A DNA stretch of 64,000 nt from Bathymodiolus brooksi (GCA_963680875.1 OY804580.1:112285534-112349533); one strand, 5' to 3'. Counted from the first letter of the stretch, positions 31,102 through 43,900 are shown. Notes: generated from the sequence alone by a model not told the origin. A program made the numbers and translations.

Positions 31102-32207
31102 TCCGCATAGCCAGAAATCATGGGTACTTTTGCTCATGCATATTCATAAGCCAAATCGCGTCATGTATGACGTCAGCAAATAAGCGTTGAACCATATTTG
31201 GAGACGCTGATCAATGAACGCTGATGAAAACTCGTATCTATTTTTTTTAATAATATTTCATCAGTTTTGATCACATAAATAACTTCATATAATTATTTGT
31301 GATCATATCAAAATTAATTATCATCATATGTTCATAAGGAACTCGATGATGTGTGTAAAAGGTCGAAAATGTATGCACTGCCCCCCCCCCCCCCCCTTTC
31401 ACGATCAATTAAATAAATAAAAATATGTAAATAAAATATAAATTGTGCATTTTTTTTCAATATCTGCCCCACATAAGTATTAACTATATCATTGAAAACG
31501 TTTAGTATATAGATTTTATATTGTTAAATTGTTTGAATGTGCTTACTACAAGTATTCAATGTTTTGTTGATATTGTGTAATAAACATTCATCGAATTCAA
31601 ATGTATCATTATAAAAAGTTTATTCACCCTTCATGGAGCCTCGCCTTAATTATTTTCTATATTTAAACCGGTGTCGACAATGATTGACTATTTTTCAGCA
31701 GATAACAATTCGAGTTTTAATGAAAACACACGTTACCCTTCAAGTGGCCCTTACAGAAGCTGACATTTCCCAAAATCTGACCATTTCAATCTTCCTGGGA
31801 ACCGTGGAAACAAATTTTATTTAAATAATATGTGAAAAAAAGAGATAGATCTACACCGGAAGTTTCCGTATTTGGTTCAGAAAATAGTGTGCATTCATGG
31901 TAAACAATTAAAAAAATGGTCAGAAGTCGACTAAGATTTGAATTCTGCAGTGATATCCATATTAGAATTCACAGAAATATGCCTTGTTTTTAAAATAGTG
32001 TGGGAACCGCGAATAATTTATACATCTAGCTAAAATTTGCTGTGCTTGTTTCTACCGGTGTAATGTCAAATATTTCACCTCAGAAAAATGCCCGCACCCC
32101 CCAACAAAATATTTCTTTAAGAAATCTTTGTAAAAATTTCTGGCTTGAAGAAACCGCCATCTTGGATATACAAATGAGCAAACTACCCATGATTTCTGGA
32201 TATGCGG
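31102..32207. mobile_element. Possible TIR pair of a 1.1-kb element
   Basis: TCCGCATAGCCAGAAATCAT (31102-31137 overall) and its near complement (32174-32207, ATGATTTCTGGATATGCGG) form 34-36-bp inverted ends. No target duplication seen. Inside: an 18-base C run (31381-31398), AT-rich sequence, no coding. Confidence 0.45.
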
Positions 32208-32270
32208 CGGGATATGACAAGTTAGAAGGAGTTGGATTATTTATTATGGCGACTATTAAAAGTATAAAAC

Positions 32271-33119
32271 AAGAGGCGTAGGAGTCGTGGTCAAGTGCCC
32301 TCTTCCCACTTACAAAAGTGGTGTGCAATTCTGCTCTTTTAATATGTAGAGCATATATCCAGTTTTTGCAAATTCTTTCGATTGCGACCATGTGGTTTAT
32401 AGGTAACCACTCATTGGTACTACAGTCAATTGCCAGTTTTAATGATTCTTCTTCAGATCTGCTAACGTAGTTGTAGTTGATTTGATTTTCTTTCATGTAC
32501 TCAGTAAGTTTATTTTGATGGATTTTACTTATATTACTCAAGCTGTTACAGTGTAACAGAAAATGTCTGTAATCCTCAATACTTTCATGACATGGCATAC
32601 AGTCCGCAGATTTGGTGTTATCGAAACGGTTGATCACACTTTGGGTCTTAAACGTTCCCGTATGAATCCTTGATTTTATAATCCCTTTAAAAACGGACAT
32701 CTCTTTTGTGGTCTCTGACACTGCTCCAACATATGTTTGGTTTCCTAAAATTCCATTTTACCTTTTTCATAAATTGGAGTGTTGATTTGGATCTATCTTC
32801 TTCAGACCATTTATTTATCCAGGTTTCATCAATTTTATCGTATGTTATCTTTTTCCAGTTTTTTGGGGGATTTGGAATTATCTCATGGGGCGGACGGTAG
32901 TTTGTAAGATTTTAGTATTGTGTGCACCTTGATATACCAACTGTTTGAATCACTATCTTTATAATTGCTAGTTGTTTTATTCCTAATTTGTGTTCAACAG
33001 AATTTTGGTCTTTTGCTACCCTCAAAAATAGGGATATTGTTGTTATATGTATTATTTGTTGGATGGATTCAGTACTAAATGTCCCCCTCACTTAATCCCA
33101 ACAGACTCCTACGCCTCTT
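32271..33119. mobile_element. 849-bp TIR unit containing LINE coding sequence
   Basis: Perfect 16-bp inverted ends AAGAGGCGTAGGAGTC (32271-32286) and GACTCCTACGCCTCTT (33104-33119). A perfect 5-bp duplication AAAAC flanks it (32266-32270, 33120-33124). The content is a minus-strand LINE ORF2 fragment, not a transposase. See findings. Confidence 0.75.
32283..32960 (-). pseudogene. LINE ORF2 C-terminal fragment with zinc finger
   Basis: In the upstream frame (about 32960-32720) one reads LKSYKLPSAP, NWKKITYDKIDETWINKWSE and KPNICWSS. A frame change near 32715 leads into MSVFKGIIKSRIHTGTF and CMPCHESIEDYRHFLLHC, a C-x2-C-x8-H-x4-C finger typical of LINE ORF2 ends. The frame runs on through the element's end and stops at 32080. 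Same kind of protein as the relic at 17758, but the next segment downstream. Confidence 0.75.
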
Positions 33120-33124
33120 AAAAC

Positions 33125-33639
33125 TTGATATAAATTTAACTATTTAATGAGTATAATATAATCAAAGACGTGTATCTGACATTATCTACAGTAAAAATCA
33201 GTTGAATAACAAATATGTATGTACATACATGTATATCATATCAGAATATATATTTTCAAGTTGGTGATGCATGCTATAGAGGGAACAGCGTCTTTTTTTT
33301 TTTTTTACATTTCCCACTATTCCGCCACGGAAATTAATCCTTTCAACGTTTGCTCCGTCGCGGAAAACACGACGGAAATCAATCATACAGGTAAACTGAT
33401 ATTTTGCATCCGCGGTGGTATCATCGTGGAAGGGATTAGTTAACTGGATGGTACTATCGTGATCAGGACGTAACTAAACCACGCCATTTAAACAACTTAA
33501 TTTAAGTCTTTAATACAGACATAAATTGGGCGAGTGGGTGAGTTGATTTTATTAGCTGGAATATATATTCCGCATCGCTTTTTTACACCATTAATACGAA
33601 GGCGTATTTATCATAATTTTGTTCTTGGTGTATTTACAA
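33125..33639. other. Intergenic, nothing recognised
   Basis: Contains a T run near 33293-33305; no other feature supported. Confidence 0.35.
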
Positions 33640-34157
33640 TAAGCATTCATTGTCCAAACTATTGTACTGTCCATGTTTATGTTGTCATTCATTGCCCCCA
33701 CTATTGTACTGTCCATGTTTATGTTGTCATTCATTGTCCACACTATTGTACTGTCCATGTTTATGTTGTCATTCATTGCCCCCACTATTGTACTGTCCAT
33801 GTTTATGTTGTCATTCATTGCCCCCACTATTGTACTGTCCATGTTTATGTTGTCATTCATTGCCCCCACTATTGTACTGTCCATGTTTATGTTGTCATTC
33901 ATTGCCCCCATTATTGTACTGTCCATGTTTATGTTGTCATTCATTGCCCCCACTATTGTACTGTCCATGTTTATGTTGTCATTCATTGCCCACACTATTG
34001 TACTGTCCATGTTTATGTTGTCATTCATTGCCCCCACTATTGTACTGTCCATGTTTATGTTGTCATTCATTGCCCCCACTATTGTACTGTCCATGTTTAT
34101 GTTGTCATTCATTGTCCACACTATTGTACTGTCCATGTTTATGTTGTCATTCATTTT
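33640..34157. repeat. 42-bp minisatellite, about 12 copies
   Basis: Unit TATTGTACTGTCCATGTTTA, TGTTGTCATTCATTGCCCCC, AC, very uniform, with variants at the GCCCCCAC/GTCCACAC position. At 3 x 14 it leaves three plus frames and one minus frame open. I treat these as by-products. The alternation of GCCCCC and GTCCAC variants hints at unequal exchange. Confidence 0.93.
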
Positions 34158-34159
34158 TG

Positions 34160-35310
34160 TGATATTGTGTGGTCTTTGGGTGGAAACGAATCTGTGCAGG
34201 TTTTTTTAATCGTTTGTTTATATATGTATTGCCGTTGGAGATCCAGTTATCAAGAAGGGAGGATTGGGATCTTAGTAACTGGTTTAAAGCCACCACATGT
34301 CAGTTGTGCCTATACCAAGCCAGTACCTTGATTTCCAACGTCATATGTCATGGTGTTTTGTTGTGTTCAGTGTGTTCAATTTAACTGAGGGGTGATTGTT
34401 CGTTTTGTTGGTATTGGTATTTAAACTTTTTTTCACAATTAAAGTATAAATAATATCGTTCTGTAATGCGCATGAATAAAAAAAACCAAAGTAAACAAAT
34501 GTAATCCTGCTCTATAAATGGTTGATTAATTGCTGTTTAATGAAGTGAACATTCATGACGAAAACAAGTTGTCAAACCATAAAGACGTAGGTAAACAAAG
34601 GGCTTTCATATATTGTCTCGACCTACGTTTTTGTATATAATCATTCTCTGTTTATTTATCTAAGTACATATTATATATAAGGCATATTATATCATTTCAT
34701 TGGGCATGCTAATACTTATTGTAAATTATTGTATTCGGGAGAAAACTTTGGAAAACTTGTGTCCGATCCCTATTTGTTATATTTAGCATATACAATATGT
34801 TTAAATTAACTAAAAACAAAGGGCGTTGTGGTAGGCCTATAGACGGCGGCAGTTTTGATTGCCTCTGGAAAATAATAGACGGTTGTACAACGTTGCCTAG
34901 TTAATAACTACAAACTGTAAACAAGGGAGAGTAAGCACATTTTATTTTGGTCTAAATATCTGTGAACGATAGTGACTTGCCAGGTGCTCCTTCGTCGTGA
35001 CACAGCTGGCTAATGAATTGAAAAAGAAAAATTCACGGATACGGAAAACCAAAATAACCCACCAGTCCCCTCAATTACACCTGTCTTTAATTTACCAAAT
35101 ATTTTTTAGAATTTCGGTATATCTGAATATTTTATTGTGTGGTTATTTGCACTTATTGTTTGTGTAGGGTAGTTCTGTGGTATATATCCTTCGTTTTACA
35201 AGACATATTCTGATGGATATTAGTTAAAAGAAACTTGCATATATCAAGAAATACTATTCAATTATAGTTTCCGAAATATATCAATATGTAAAGAGAAATC
35301 CCATCTGACA
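34160..35310. other. Intergenic, nothing firm
   Basis: AT-rich. A small imperfect inverted repeat around GACGTAGGTA/GACCTACGT lies at 34583-34632. No gene supported. Confidence 0.35.
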
Positions 35311-35319
35311 TCCTGATGC

Positions 35320-35430
35320 ATCCCTTGAACATTCGCTTCAACTATCGCAATTTACGGTACGCCGAAATCAAATTACGATACACCACTATCAATTTCCGGT
35401 GTACGGAGATACACGGTGATCGATGTCCAT
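35320..35430. repeat. Decayed ~27-bp tandem repeat
   Basis: Motifs CAATTTACGGTACGCCGAAA, ATCAAATTACGATACACCAC and ATCAATTTCCGGTGTACGGA are successive variants of one unit. Confidence 0.5.
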
Positions 35431-35599
35431 TTTGTAATAAACAATTCACAAATATTATTTTCAGTGGTTGCTTTGAGAAAAAAAAACGGTTGATCTGTTC
35501 TATCTATAACAGAACTTGTAGATACAGAGCTTGGTTCGGGAGAAGATATTCCTGGATAAGTATGCAGTAGCCCTGCTGTCGCTGATCCAGTCTGGAACG

Positions 35600-35822
35600 C
35601 TTTTAAGCCCTGACGTTTCATATTTTTGTCTTCACGCTTGAAAAACTTTTCGAACCCATGACAAGACAAAATAAGCACATCATGTGGTAAATTTTATCAG
35701 TGACCTACGACAGGTCGGTGTATTTTTTCTAGAGACTCAATTTCCTCCACCAATAAAACTGACCGCCGCGATATGACTGAAATATTGTAGAAAGTGGCAT
35801 TAAACACTATAAACTTAACCTT
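35600..35822 (+). mobile_element. tRNA-derived SINE, family B, diverged
   Basis: Box B TTTCGAACCC at 35648, then ATGTGGTAAATTTTATCAGT, central domain and GTGGCATTAAACACTATA end. An insert of about 10 bp (TTCTAGAGAC) sits within the central domain. The head is degraded. Confidence 0.75.
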
Positions 35823-36000
35823 TACCATAATGTCAAATAAGCTAATATTAGCTGGGAGTGGCTCCCCTTTCATTTTTATGAATTTTAATATCTTAGCCTT
35901 TTTCTTTCATTGATACCACTACATAATATTATTATCAATGTTTAAATTATTTATCAATTTTAAAAGTTATATATCGTAATATGCTTAAATTTTTGAAAAG

Positions 36001-37101
36001 TAAATGATCAACCGGTTTCCGGACATGGACACCTATTTTACGGAAATTAATCACGTATTGCTAGCATCTAGAGGCTACGAATATGACGGATTTTTGTTTT
36101 CTTAAATATATTGTTTTTAGACATTTATTACTGTGATACTATAAAGTTTAAAGAAAAAAATATACATAGATATTTTTAATTTAAGAATTATCATATACAA
36201 TTTAAAATTTCAAGTAAGACAATAGGTAAATACAATGTATTAAATTAATAATGTTTAAAGTTATTTTAAGCAATTTCGGCAACACCAGTAGGTTTTTTTC
36301 GGCGCAAAACGTAGTCCAATACATCTTAGATGGTACCATACAAAAAGCACAAACTTGTGTGTTTTATCATATGACTTACGATAGTATTGTAATGACTTAA
36401 AAATTCTAGAAACATGTATTTGCTGCTATACAGAACATGATTGAAGACATCGCTGCGAATTTAATATAGAACTGCAATCAAAGTGATGATCATTTGCTTA
36501 TTTAAGGTATATTATATGTGATTTTACCTTGTATTTGGGCGTTGACCGTTGGAAATGGAACTAAAATGTTTCCCTTCATGATTACAGGAATAATCCAACT
36601 CCTTATAAATTAAAAGACCCGCTGCACTTTCTGCAACTTTCATGTTTTTATATTTGGACCCCGTACCAAGCTTCCTTGAGCTACGCTTATAAAGTTGGAC
36701 GTAGTTATCCTGCTGGAATTTTTTTAGGGCACACTCTAAATCTGTAAAAGATTTATACTTTGCTCCAACACGGAGCGCACTACCATCGTCGTCCATTTTG
36801 AAAATAATTAGTGTTGGGAAGTGTGAGTTGTACTCTGAGAAGTACTCATACCAGTGAAATCTATGGGCTTAATCCTGTATTGTAAGACTAGTTTTTCAAT
36901 GCATCAGATTTTATTGGAATAAAAATAAACTACAAACAGAAAATTATATAAAAAATTCATAAATTGTCATTTAATGAAATAAAAACAATAAAATTAGCAA
37001 AATCGAGAAATCCGTCGTATTCGTGTAGCCTCTAGATGCTAGCAATACGTGATTAATTTCAGTAAAATAGGTGTCCATGTCCGGAAACCGGTTGATCATT
37101 T
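36001..37101. mobile_element. 1.1-kb TIR element carrying a ZSWIM/MULE-like exon
   Basis: Inverted arms of about 95 bp: left TAAATGATCAACCGGTTTCC (36001-36096), right complement ending GATCATTTA (37007-37101). The arms include the motif GGCTACGAATA, which also occurs as a separate palindrome at 37138-37176 and in direct copies at 40720-40800. No target duplication found. The single coding feature is the exon at 36528-36796. Confidence 0.7.
36528..36796 (-). CDS. Candidate first exon, ZSWIM/FAR1-type N-terminal domain
   Basis: ATG at 36796, about 90 codons, donor ACAAG|GTAAAA at 36527. The product starts MDDDGSALRVGAKYKSFTDL, then ALKKFQQDNYVQLYKRSSRK and LDYSCNHEGKHF. The VG-x-x-y-x-S-F-x-D-L-E...V-x-L-Y pattern with a Y-x-C-x-H-G-G-like stretch is that of the N-terminal domain of ZSWIM1/3-like proteins, which derive from Mutator-type transposases. 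It could be the 5' exon of a MULE transposase gene whose rest is deleted, or a captured host exon. Its place between TIR arms favours a transposon origin. Confidence 0.6.
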
Positions 37102-37109
37102 AGTCACAA

Positions 37110-37590
37110 CTTCTGCCCGTCGTACTTGTAGAACCCAGGCTACGAATACGTTTCCGTCGTATTCGTAGCCTGTGCCTTTTGAAAAGGAATATTTATAGCG
37201 ATATTTAAGAACAAGTAATTAAAATCTAAAGCAACAATTTAATGCAAACTTGAATCCAAAGGTGAATGTTGTTCCGTTCAGGTAAACTAAGGTTTTGCTC
37301 CTCGCTTTGAATATATCAATAAACGTTAAAGCAGGAATGTTAATTTCTACCTACTCTCTCTCGGGGTCAATTTCGTATCCTACTTCTTATGTACTTACAT
37401 ACAATTTTAATAAATTATTACAATTTTTCATAGATTTATTTTTATAAAGGTAAAACATCCCTGAAACAAGTATGTCAGTGCCTTTCAATATAACAGTGCA
37501 TGAACAAATTTTATTCAAATAAGCAATAATTCAAAATTCATTTAAAAAATCATTTATTTCTTACCAAATTGACTTTTTTCAATATCAAGG
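37110..37590. other. Intergenic with one short palindrome
   Basis: GGCTACGAATACG and its complement form a 13-bp stem at 37138-37176. Otherwise nothing recognised. Confidence 0.4.
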
Positions 37591-37596
37591 ATATAT

Positions 37597-37746
37597 ATAC
37601 AATATTGGTCTGTTGACGGTAAATATAGAATTTATTTGACAAGGCTGAGAAACGGGGTGAAAGACGAGCTTCTAGCGAGTCTTTCTCCCCGTTTCGCGCC
37701 GAGTCAAATAAATTCTATATTTACCGTCAACAGACCAATATTGTAT
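37597..37746. mobile_element. 150-bp hairpin MITE
   Basis: Arms ATACAATATTGGTCTGTTGA and onward are exact complements over about 44 bp, then continue imperfectly (AAACGGGGTGAAAGAC against GTCTTTCTCCCCGTTT). The outer flank GGATAAATAC-like sequence is mirrored too. A partial copy of that flank (GATTGCAGGATAAATATA) is at 40826. Confidence 0.8.
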
Positions 37747-37749
37747 TTA

Positions 37750-38035
37750 TCCTGCAATCCACGATGTCCTAAAAAATAATCTTAACTCGTAAAAATGCAT
37801 TTTTTAAAGCAACGGAATCCTCACTATTTGGCGTAGTAAAATACCAGATTTTTTTGCTGACAAAAATTCGCGAACAAATAGTTCTCAAAAGGAAGTGAAA
37901 TAACTTTATTTAAGTGAAGATTTATTGATTAAGGTGAAAATCTATATAGAAAATTGATAGTTTAGAACCTGAAATATGTATATTTAATATGTTTTTCATA
38001 GATATGAAAACACATTAATTTAGCGATCATACGTC
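37750..38035. other. Intergenic, nothing recognised
   Basis: No supported feature. Confidence 0.35.
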
Positions 38036-38041
38036 ACATGC

Positions 38042-38303
38042 GGTCATACTTAAATACGCCTGCAGTAGTAACCAGGTAAATATATACGCCTGTGTGAAAA
38101 GGTATACGCCTGCAACTATATGGTTCAATTTTATTTTTATTTTTTTATATCAAATAATAAACATCCGATATATTCCTTTTACTAGTTTATATTAAAAAAA
38201 TAAAAATAAAAAAGAACCATATAGTTGCAGGCGTCCACCTTTGTATGACACACAGGCGTATATATTTGCCTGGTTACTACTGCAGGCGTATTTAAGTATG
38301 ACC
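38042..38303. mobile_element. 262-bp inverted-repeat MITE
   Basis: Arms of about 105 bp start GGTCATACTTAAATACGCCT and end with the complement AAGTATGACC. Each arm contains three TACGCCTG motifs. The loop is AT-rich. No target duplication seen. Confidence 0.8.
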
Positions 38304-38639
38304 CACACAGTTTGTAAACATGTGAAAGCAATACACACATTCATGTATAGACGATTCGAACATGTTTTAAGTAAACTAGGTAGAGTAGAGAAAACAGAAA
38401 GATTAATCATTTATCTCAACAAACTGAGCTGATTCACGGAAATGTATTTAACAACGATGTCAAACACTCAAATGCTCAGTTATTGGGATATTTAGTCATT
38501 TGTGAAAATTGTGTACACATTCACCATTTGTTATGGATGACCACGCCGTAAAACATAGAACTAATTTGACTTGACATATTTGTATTGGAACTGTAAAAAG
38601 GAACATCGGGATTGCTTCGACACGAAACATCAGAAGTGC

Positions 38640-38885
38640 TACTGGCTGTAGAATTTGTGGAGGTTTTACGAGGTAAGTTTGCTGAAAAGCATTTCTGTTA
38701 GTTTCACTTTCAGTGTTGCTGAGGATGTTTGATATTTTCTTGTGTCTTTCCTCACTCAATGTTGAGTAATTATTAATAAATGCCACATTGTTATGCCCTG
38801 ATATTTGCATAATATCTATCCCCTCCACATTGTTTTCTCTTAACTTCTGGACGGGATAAGATATTTTCTGGCACTGATTGATTAA
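38640..38885 (-). pseudogene. Tyrosine recombinase C-terminal fragment (Crypton-like)
   Basis: The minus frame reads KLRENNVEGIDIMQISGHNN, then VAFINNYSTLSEERHKKIS and ILSN. The box I-M-x-I-S-G-H-x-N-V followed by N-N-Y-S is the His and catalytic Tyr region of tyrosine recombinases related to Cryptons and to the host proteins derived from them. Upstream catalytic residues are not present in frame, so it is a fragment. Downstream of 38690 the frame is open to 38496 but with no recognisable domain. Confidence 0.7.
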
Positions 38886-38889
38886 TGTC

Positions 38890-40970
38890 TAATTTGCAAC
38901 TATCCTTCATTTTTTTCATGAGACTGGAAAGTTTTCTTTCATGCACTTTTCTACCTGTTTCTAAAGCTCGTACAAATAAATTATGTATTTTGGGACAGTG
39001 CAAGTATATAAAGGAGGAGAAGCTAATACCAATCTTCTGGACTTTACATAGGTTTCAATGGAAAATTGGAATTTATTTTTATAGAATAAAATAAAACTTT
39101 CATATATACATGGTAAATTGAAGAAAATCAAAATAGAGATCTGATTTAGTGTCAACAAGCACCAGATATGATTTTAATTACTATATTTAACTTCTGTTTG
39201 TATATCATAATCAAATGAATTAATATGCATTGAAGTCTACATGTATGTAGAATCCCCACCAACTATTTTCTTCATATCAAATTTGCTATTATTAAACCAT
39301 AATCCATTGATTGGTAAATTACATAATGCGATGTCACTAAGGAACCAAGAATATTATGGACATAGGTGTTGTGACCAGAAAAATATTAGAGTGAAGGATA
39401 TATTTTTCTGGAATGAACAATATTTACATGATAATGTTGGTTGTTGCGAGTAATGACTAATGTGCGAATATATTTTCTGAGTCGGATCATACAAAAATGC
39501 TTTATGAAAGCTTGAAGTTTCAAATATTCAAACATTGCTAATTTAGTCTGCATTTTGTTCCTTTTTTCTTGTTATTTTATTAGTAAATATATAATAACAT
39601 GTATTTTAATTATAATCAATGCTATATTAATGTCTTTCAGATGAATGGCTGGATTAATGGTTTAACAGTGTACAATGTACATGTGATGTTTGAAATAAGT
39701 GCAAAGACTATATATGAAAGAAATAATTGCATAAAAACCTATGAACGTTTTATAAAGATCTGATTAAACAAAGGACATTTTTCAAGAACTATCACTCAGT
39801 TGTTGCATACAGGCCAGGGGTATGTGAATCAGTTTCAAATGGAATTGCACAAAATAAAAAATGTACTGTAATCCTGATCAACAGTGAGTAGAATTCCAGC
39901 AGATAAAACACTAGTTTCAACTGACAAATCATACAACTTTGTTGGAATTTTGCAAAAGAAAAAAATGTTTTAAAAAAAGATGCAAAATGATTGGAGGAAG
40001 TGACTGAATACAATTATTCCAAATGGTTAAAACAAATTATATAGATATTTTGTGGTGTCATAAAGAATTCAGAATATAAAAAATTATCTATAATTTTAAA
40101 GTGACTTGATGCAATAGCAGGAATATGTGTTATTTTCACCTTGAAGAAATCTACTATCTGATATGTTGAAGTAATTGATGTGAATTAATTGAACATTTAA
40201 TATGAAGAAATTTTATAATAAAATATATGTAGTAATCTTAGAGTTTGATGTTCAAACTGTACTGAGTTATTTAACCATATAAGTGTGTTTAGTAAAGATT
40301 GTGGTGTGTGACTGCCCAGAACGTTTCTGTTATAAAGGATGTTAATTTCCTCATCTGTTGGAGGGCATGCCCTCTTTGGTTTATTCCCTTTGTCCTATAG
40401 TTTTAGTTGCTTTTGTTTTGTTTTCAAAGCTTCCCTGTCAAGTTATAAATGATTCGGATTTGTTTAAGATTTTTGTTTTGTTTTTTATTGACTTCTAGGA
40501 TTTTTTTTATCGTAAAATATGTATAAAAAATATGAAATTTTAGAATTATTAGTTTCATTTTGTCGGTTTGTAAATTTACAAATAGTGAGAACGAAAACAG
40601 TTATTAGAAAAAGACGACGTCGATTATTGACATTGGTTACGGTTAATATTTTAACTCCTTCACAGGAGAGCAAAAACACAAAAAAGTAGTTCCGGAATCT
40701 ATGGGCGGGGCTTAAAAGTTTATTCGTAGGTTTAAAAGTTTATTCGTAGGCTTCAAAGGTTAATTCGTAGGCTACGAATAAAGCAAAAATTTATTCGTGT
40801 GGTATATTTGTACAGCAAATGTACTGATTGCAGGATAAATATATTTACCCTATTTTTGTATAAAAGAAATATAGGCACGAAAAATGAAGAAGTAATCAAC
40901 CCCTACACACATACTAATAAAGCATGCTCTATCTTGTCCATGTCAAAAACCAAATGATGATCATATGATA
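38890..40970. other. Intergenic with scattered short repeats
   Basis: Holds a partial Penelope-type tail (AGATCTGATTTAGTGTCAAC at 39136) and three TTTATTCGTAGG/GGCTACGAATAA motifs at 40720-40800. No gene supported. Confidence 0.4.
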
Positions 40971-40974
40971 TAAT

Positions 40975-43900
40975 GTACAAACTGTCAACAATGGACACGT
41001 TACAACTGTCAACAATGGACACATTACAATGTCAACAATGGACACGTTACAACTGTCAACAATGGACACGTTACAACTGTCAACAATGGACACGTTACAA
41101 CTGTCAACAATGGACACGTTACAACTGTCAACAATGGACACGTTTACAACTGTCAACAATGGACACATTACAACTGTCAACAATGGACATATTACAACTG
41201 TCAACAATGGACACATTACAACTGTCAACAATGGACACGTTACAACTGTCAACAATTGACACGTTTCCACTGTCAACAATGGACATATTACAACTGTCAA
41301 CAATGGACACATTACAACTGTCAACAATGGACACATTACAACTGTCAGCAATGGACATATTACAACTGTCAACAATGGACGCGTTACAACTGTCAACAAT
41401 GGACACGTTTCCACTGTCAACAATGGACATATAACAACTGTCAACAATGGACACATTACAACTGTCAACAATGGACACATTACAACTGTCAACAATGGAC
41501 ATATTACAACTGTCAACAATGGACACATTACAACTGTCAACAATGGACACATTACAACTGTCAACAATTGACACGTTTCCACTGTCAACAATGGACATAT
41601 TACAACTGTCAACAATGGATACATTACAACTGTCAACAATGGACACATTACAACTGTCAACAATGGACATATTACAACTGTCAACAATGGACATGTTACA
41701 ACTGTCAACAATGGACACGTTTCCACTGTCAACAATGGACATATAACAACTGTCAACAATGGACACATTACAACTGTCAACAATGGACACATTACAACTG
41801 TCAACAATGGACATATTACAACTGTCAACAATGGACACATTACAACTGTCAACAATGGACACGTTACAACTGTCAACAATGGACACGTTTCCACTGTCAA
41901 CAATGGACATATAACAACTGTCAACAATGGACACATTACAACTGTCAACAATGGACACATTACAACTGTCAACAATGGACATATTACAACTGTCAACAAT
42001 GGACACATTACAACTGTCAACAATGGACACGTTACAACTGTCAACAATTGACACGTTTCCACTGTCAACAATGGACATATTACAACTGTCAACAATGGAC
42101 ACATTACAACTGTCAACAATGGACACATTACAACTGTCAACAATGGACATATTACAACTGTCAACAATAGACACGTTACAACTGTCAACAATGGACACGT
42201 TTCCACTGTCAACAATGGACATATAACAACTGTCAACAATGGACACATTACAACTGTCAACAATGGACACATTACAACTGTCAACAATGGACATATTACA
42301 ACTGTCAACAATGGACACATTACAACTGTCAACAATGGACACGTTACAACTGTCAACAATTGACACGTTTCCACTGTCAACAATGGACATATTACAACTG
42401 TCAACAATGGACACATTACAACTGTCAACAATGGACACATTACAACTGTCAGCAATGGACATATTACAACTGTCAACAATGGACACGTTACAACTGTCAA
42501 CAATGGACACGTTTCCACTGTCAACAATGGACATATAACAACTGTCAACAATGGACACATTACAACTGTCAACAATGGACACATTACAACTGTCAACAAT
42601 GGACATATTACAACTGTCAACAATGGACACATTACAACTGTCAACAATGGACACGTTACAACTGTCAACAATTGACACGTTTCCACTGTCAACAATGGGC
42701 ATATTACAACTGTCAACAATGGACACATTACAACTGTCAACAATGGACACATTACAACTGTCAACAATGGACATATTACAACTGTCAACAATGGACACGT
42801 TACAACTGTCAACAATGGACACGTTTCCACTGTCAACAATGGACATATAACAACTGTCAACAATGGACACATTACAACTGTCAACAATGGACACATTACA
42901 ACTGTCAACAATGGACATATTACAACTGTCAACAATGGACACATTACAACTGTCAACAATGGACACGTTACAACTGTCAACAATTGACACGTTTCCACTG
43001 TCAACAATGGACATATTACAACTGTCAACAATGGACACATTACAACTGTCAACAATGGACACATTACAACTGTCAACAATGGACATATTACAACTGTCAA
43101 CAATGGACACATTACAACTGTCAACAATGGACACGTTACAACTGTCAACAATTGACACGTTTCCACTGTCAACAATGGACATATTACAACTGTCAACAAT
43201 GGACACATTACAACTGTCAACAATGGACACATTACAACTGTCAACAATGGACATATTACAACTGTCAACAATGGACACGTTACAACTGTCAACAATCGAC
43301 ACGTTTCCACTGTCAACAATCGACATATAACAACTGTCAACAATGGACACATTACAACTGTCAACAATGGACACATTACAACTGTCAACAATGGACATAT
43401 TACAACTGTCAACAATGGACACATTACAACTGTCAACAATGGACACGTTACAACTGTCAACAATTGACACGTTTCCACTGTCAACAATGGATATATTACA
43501 ACTGTCAACAATGGACACATTACAACTGTCAACAATGGACACAATACAACTGTCAACAATGGACATATTACAACTATCAACAATGGACACATTACAACTG
43601 TCAACAATGGACATATTACAACTGTCAACAATGGACACATTACAACTGTCAACAATGGACACGTTACAACTGTCAACAATTGACACGTTTCCACTGTCAA
43701 CAATGGACATATTACAACTGTCAACAATGGACACATTACAACTGTCAACAATGGACACATTACAACTGTCAACAATGGACATATTACAACTGTCAACAAT
43801 GGACACGTTACAACTGTCAACAATCGACACGTTTCCACTGTCAACAATGGACATATAACAACTGTCAACAATGGACACATTACAACTGTCAACAATGGAC

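Noticed and set aside
32042..32281. 79-codon plus-strand frame
   Set aside because: Opposite the LINE frame and crosses the TIR boundary; no domain.
33534..34331. 265-codon frame over the 42-bp minisatellite
   Set aside because: Unit of 3 x 14 bp; several frames are open together.
35373..35678. 101-codon minus-strand frame
   Set aside because: Overlaps a decayed repeat and a SINE head; no recognisable domain.
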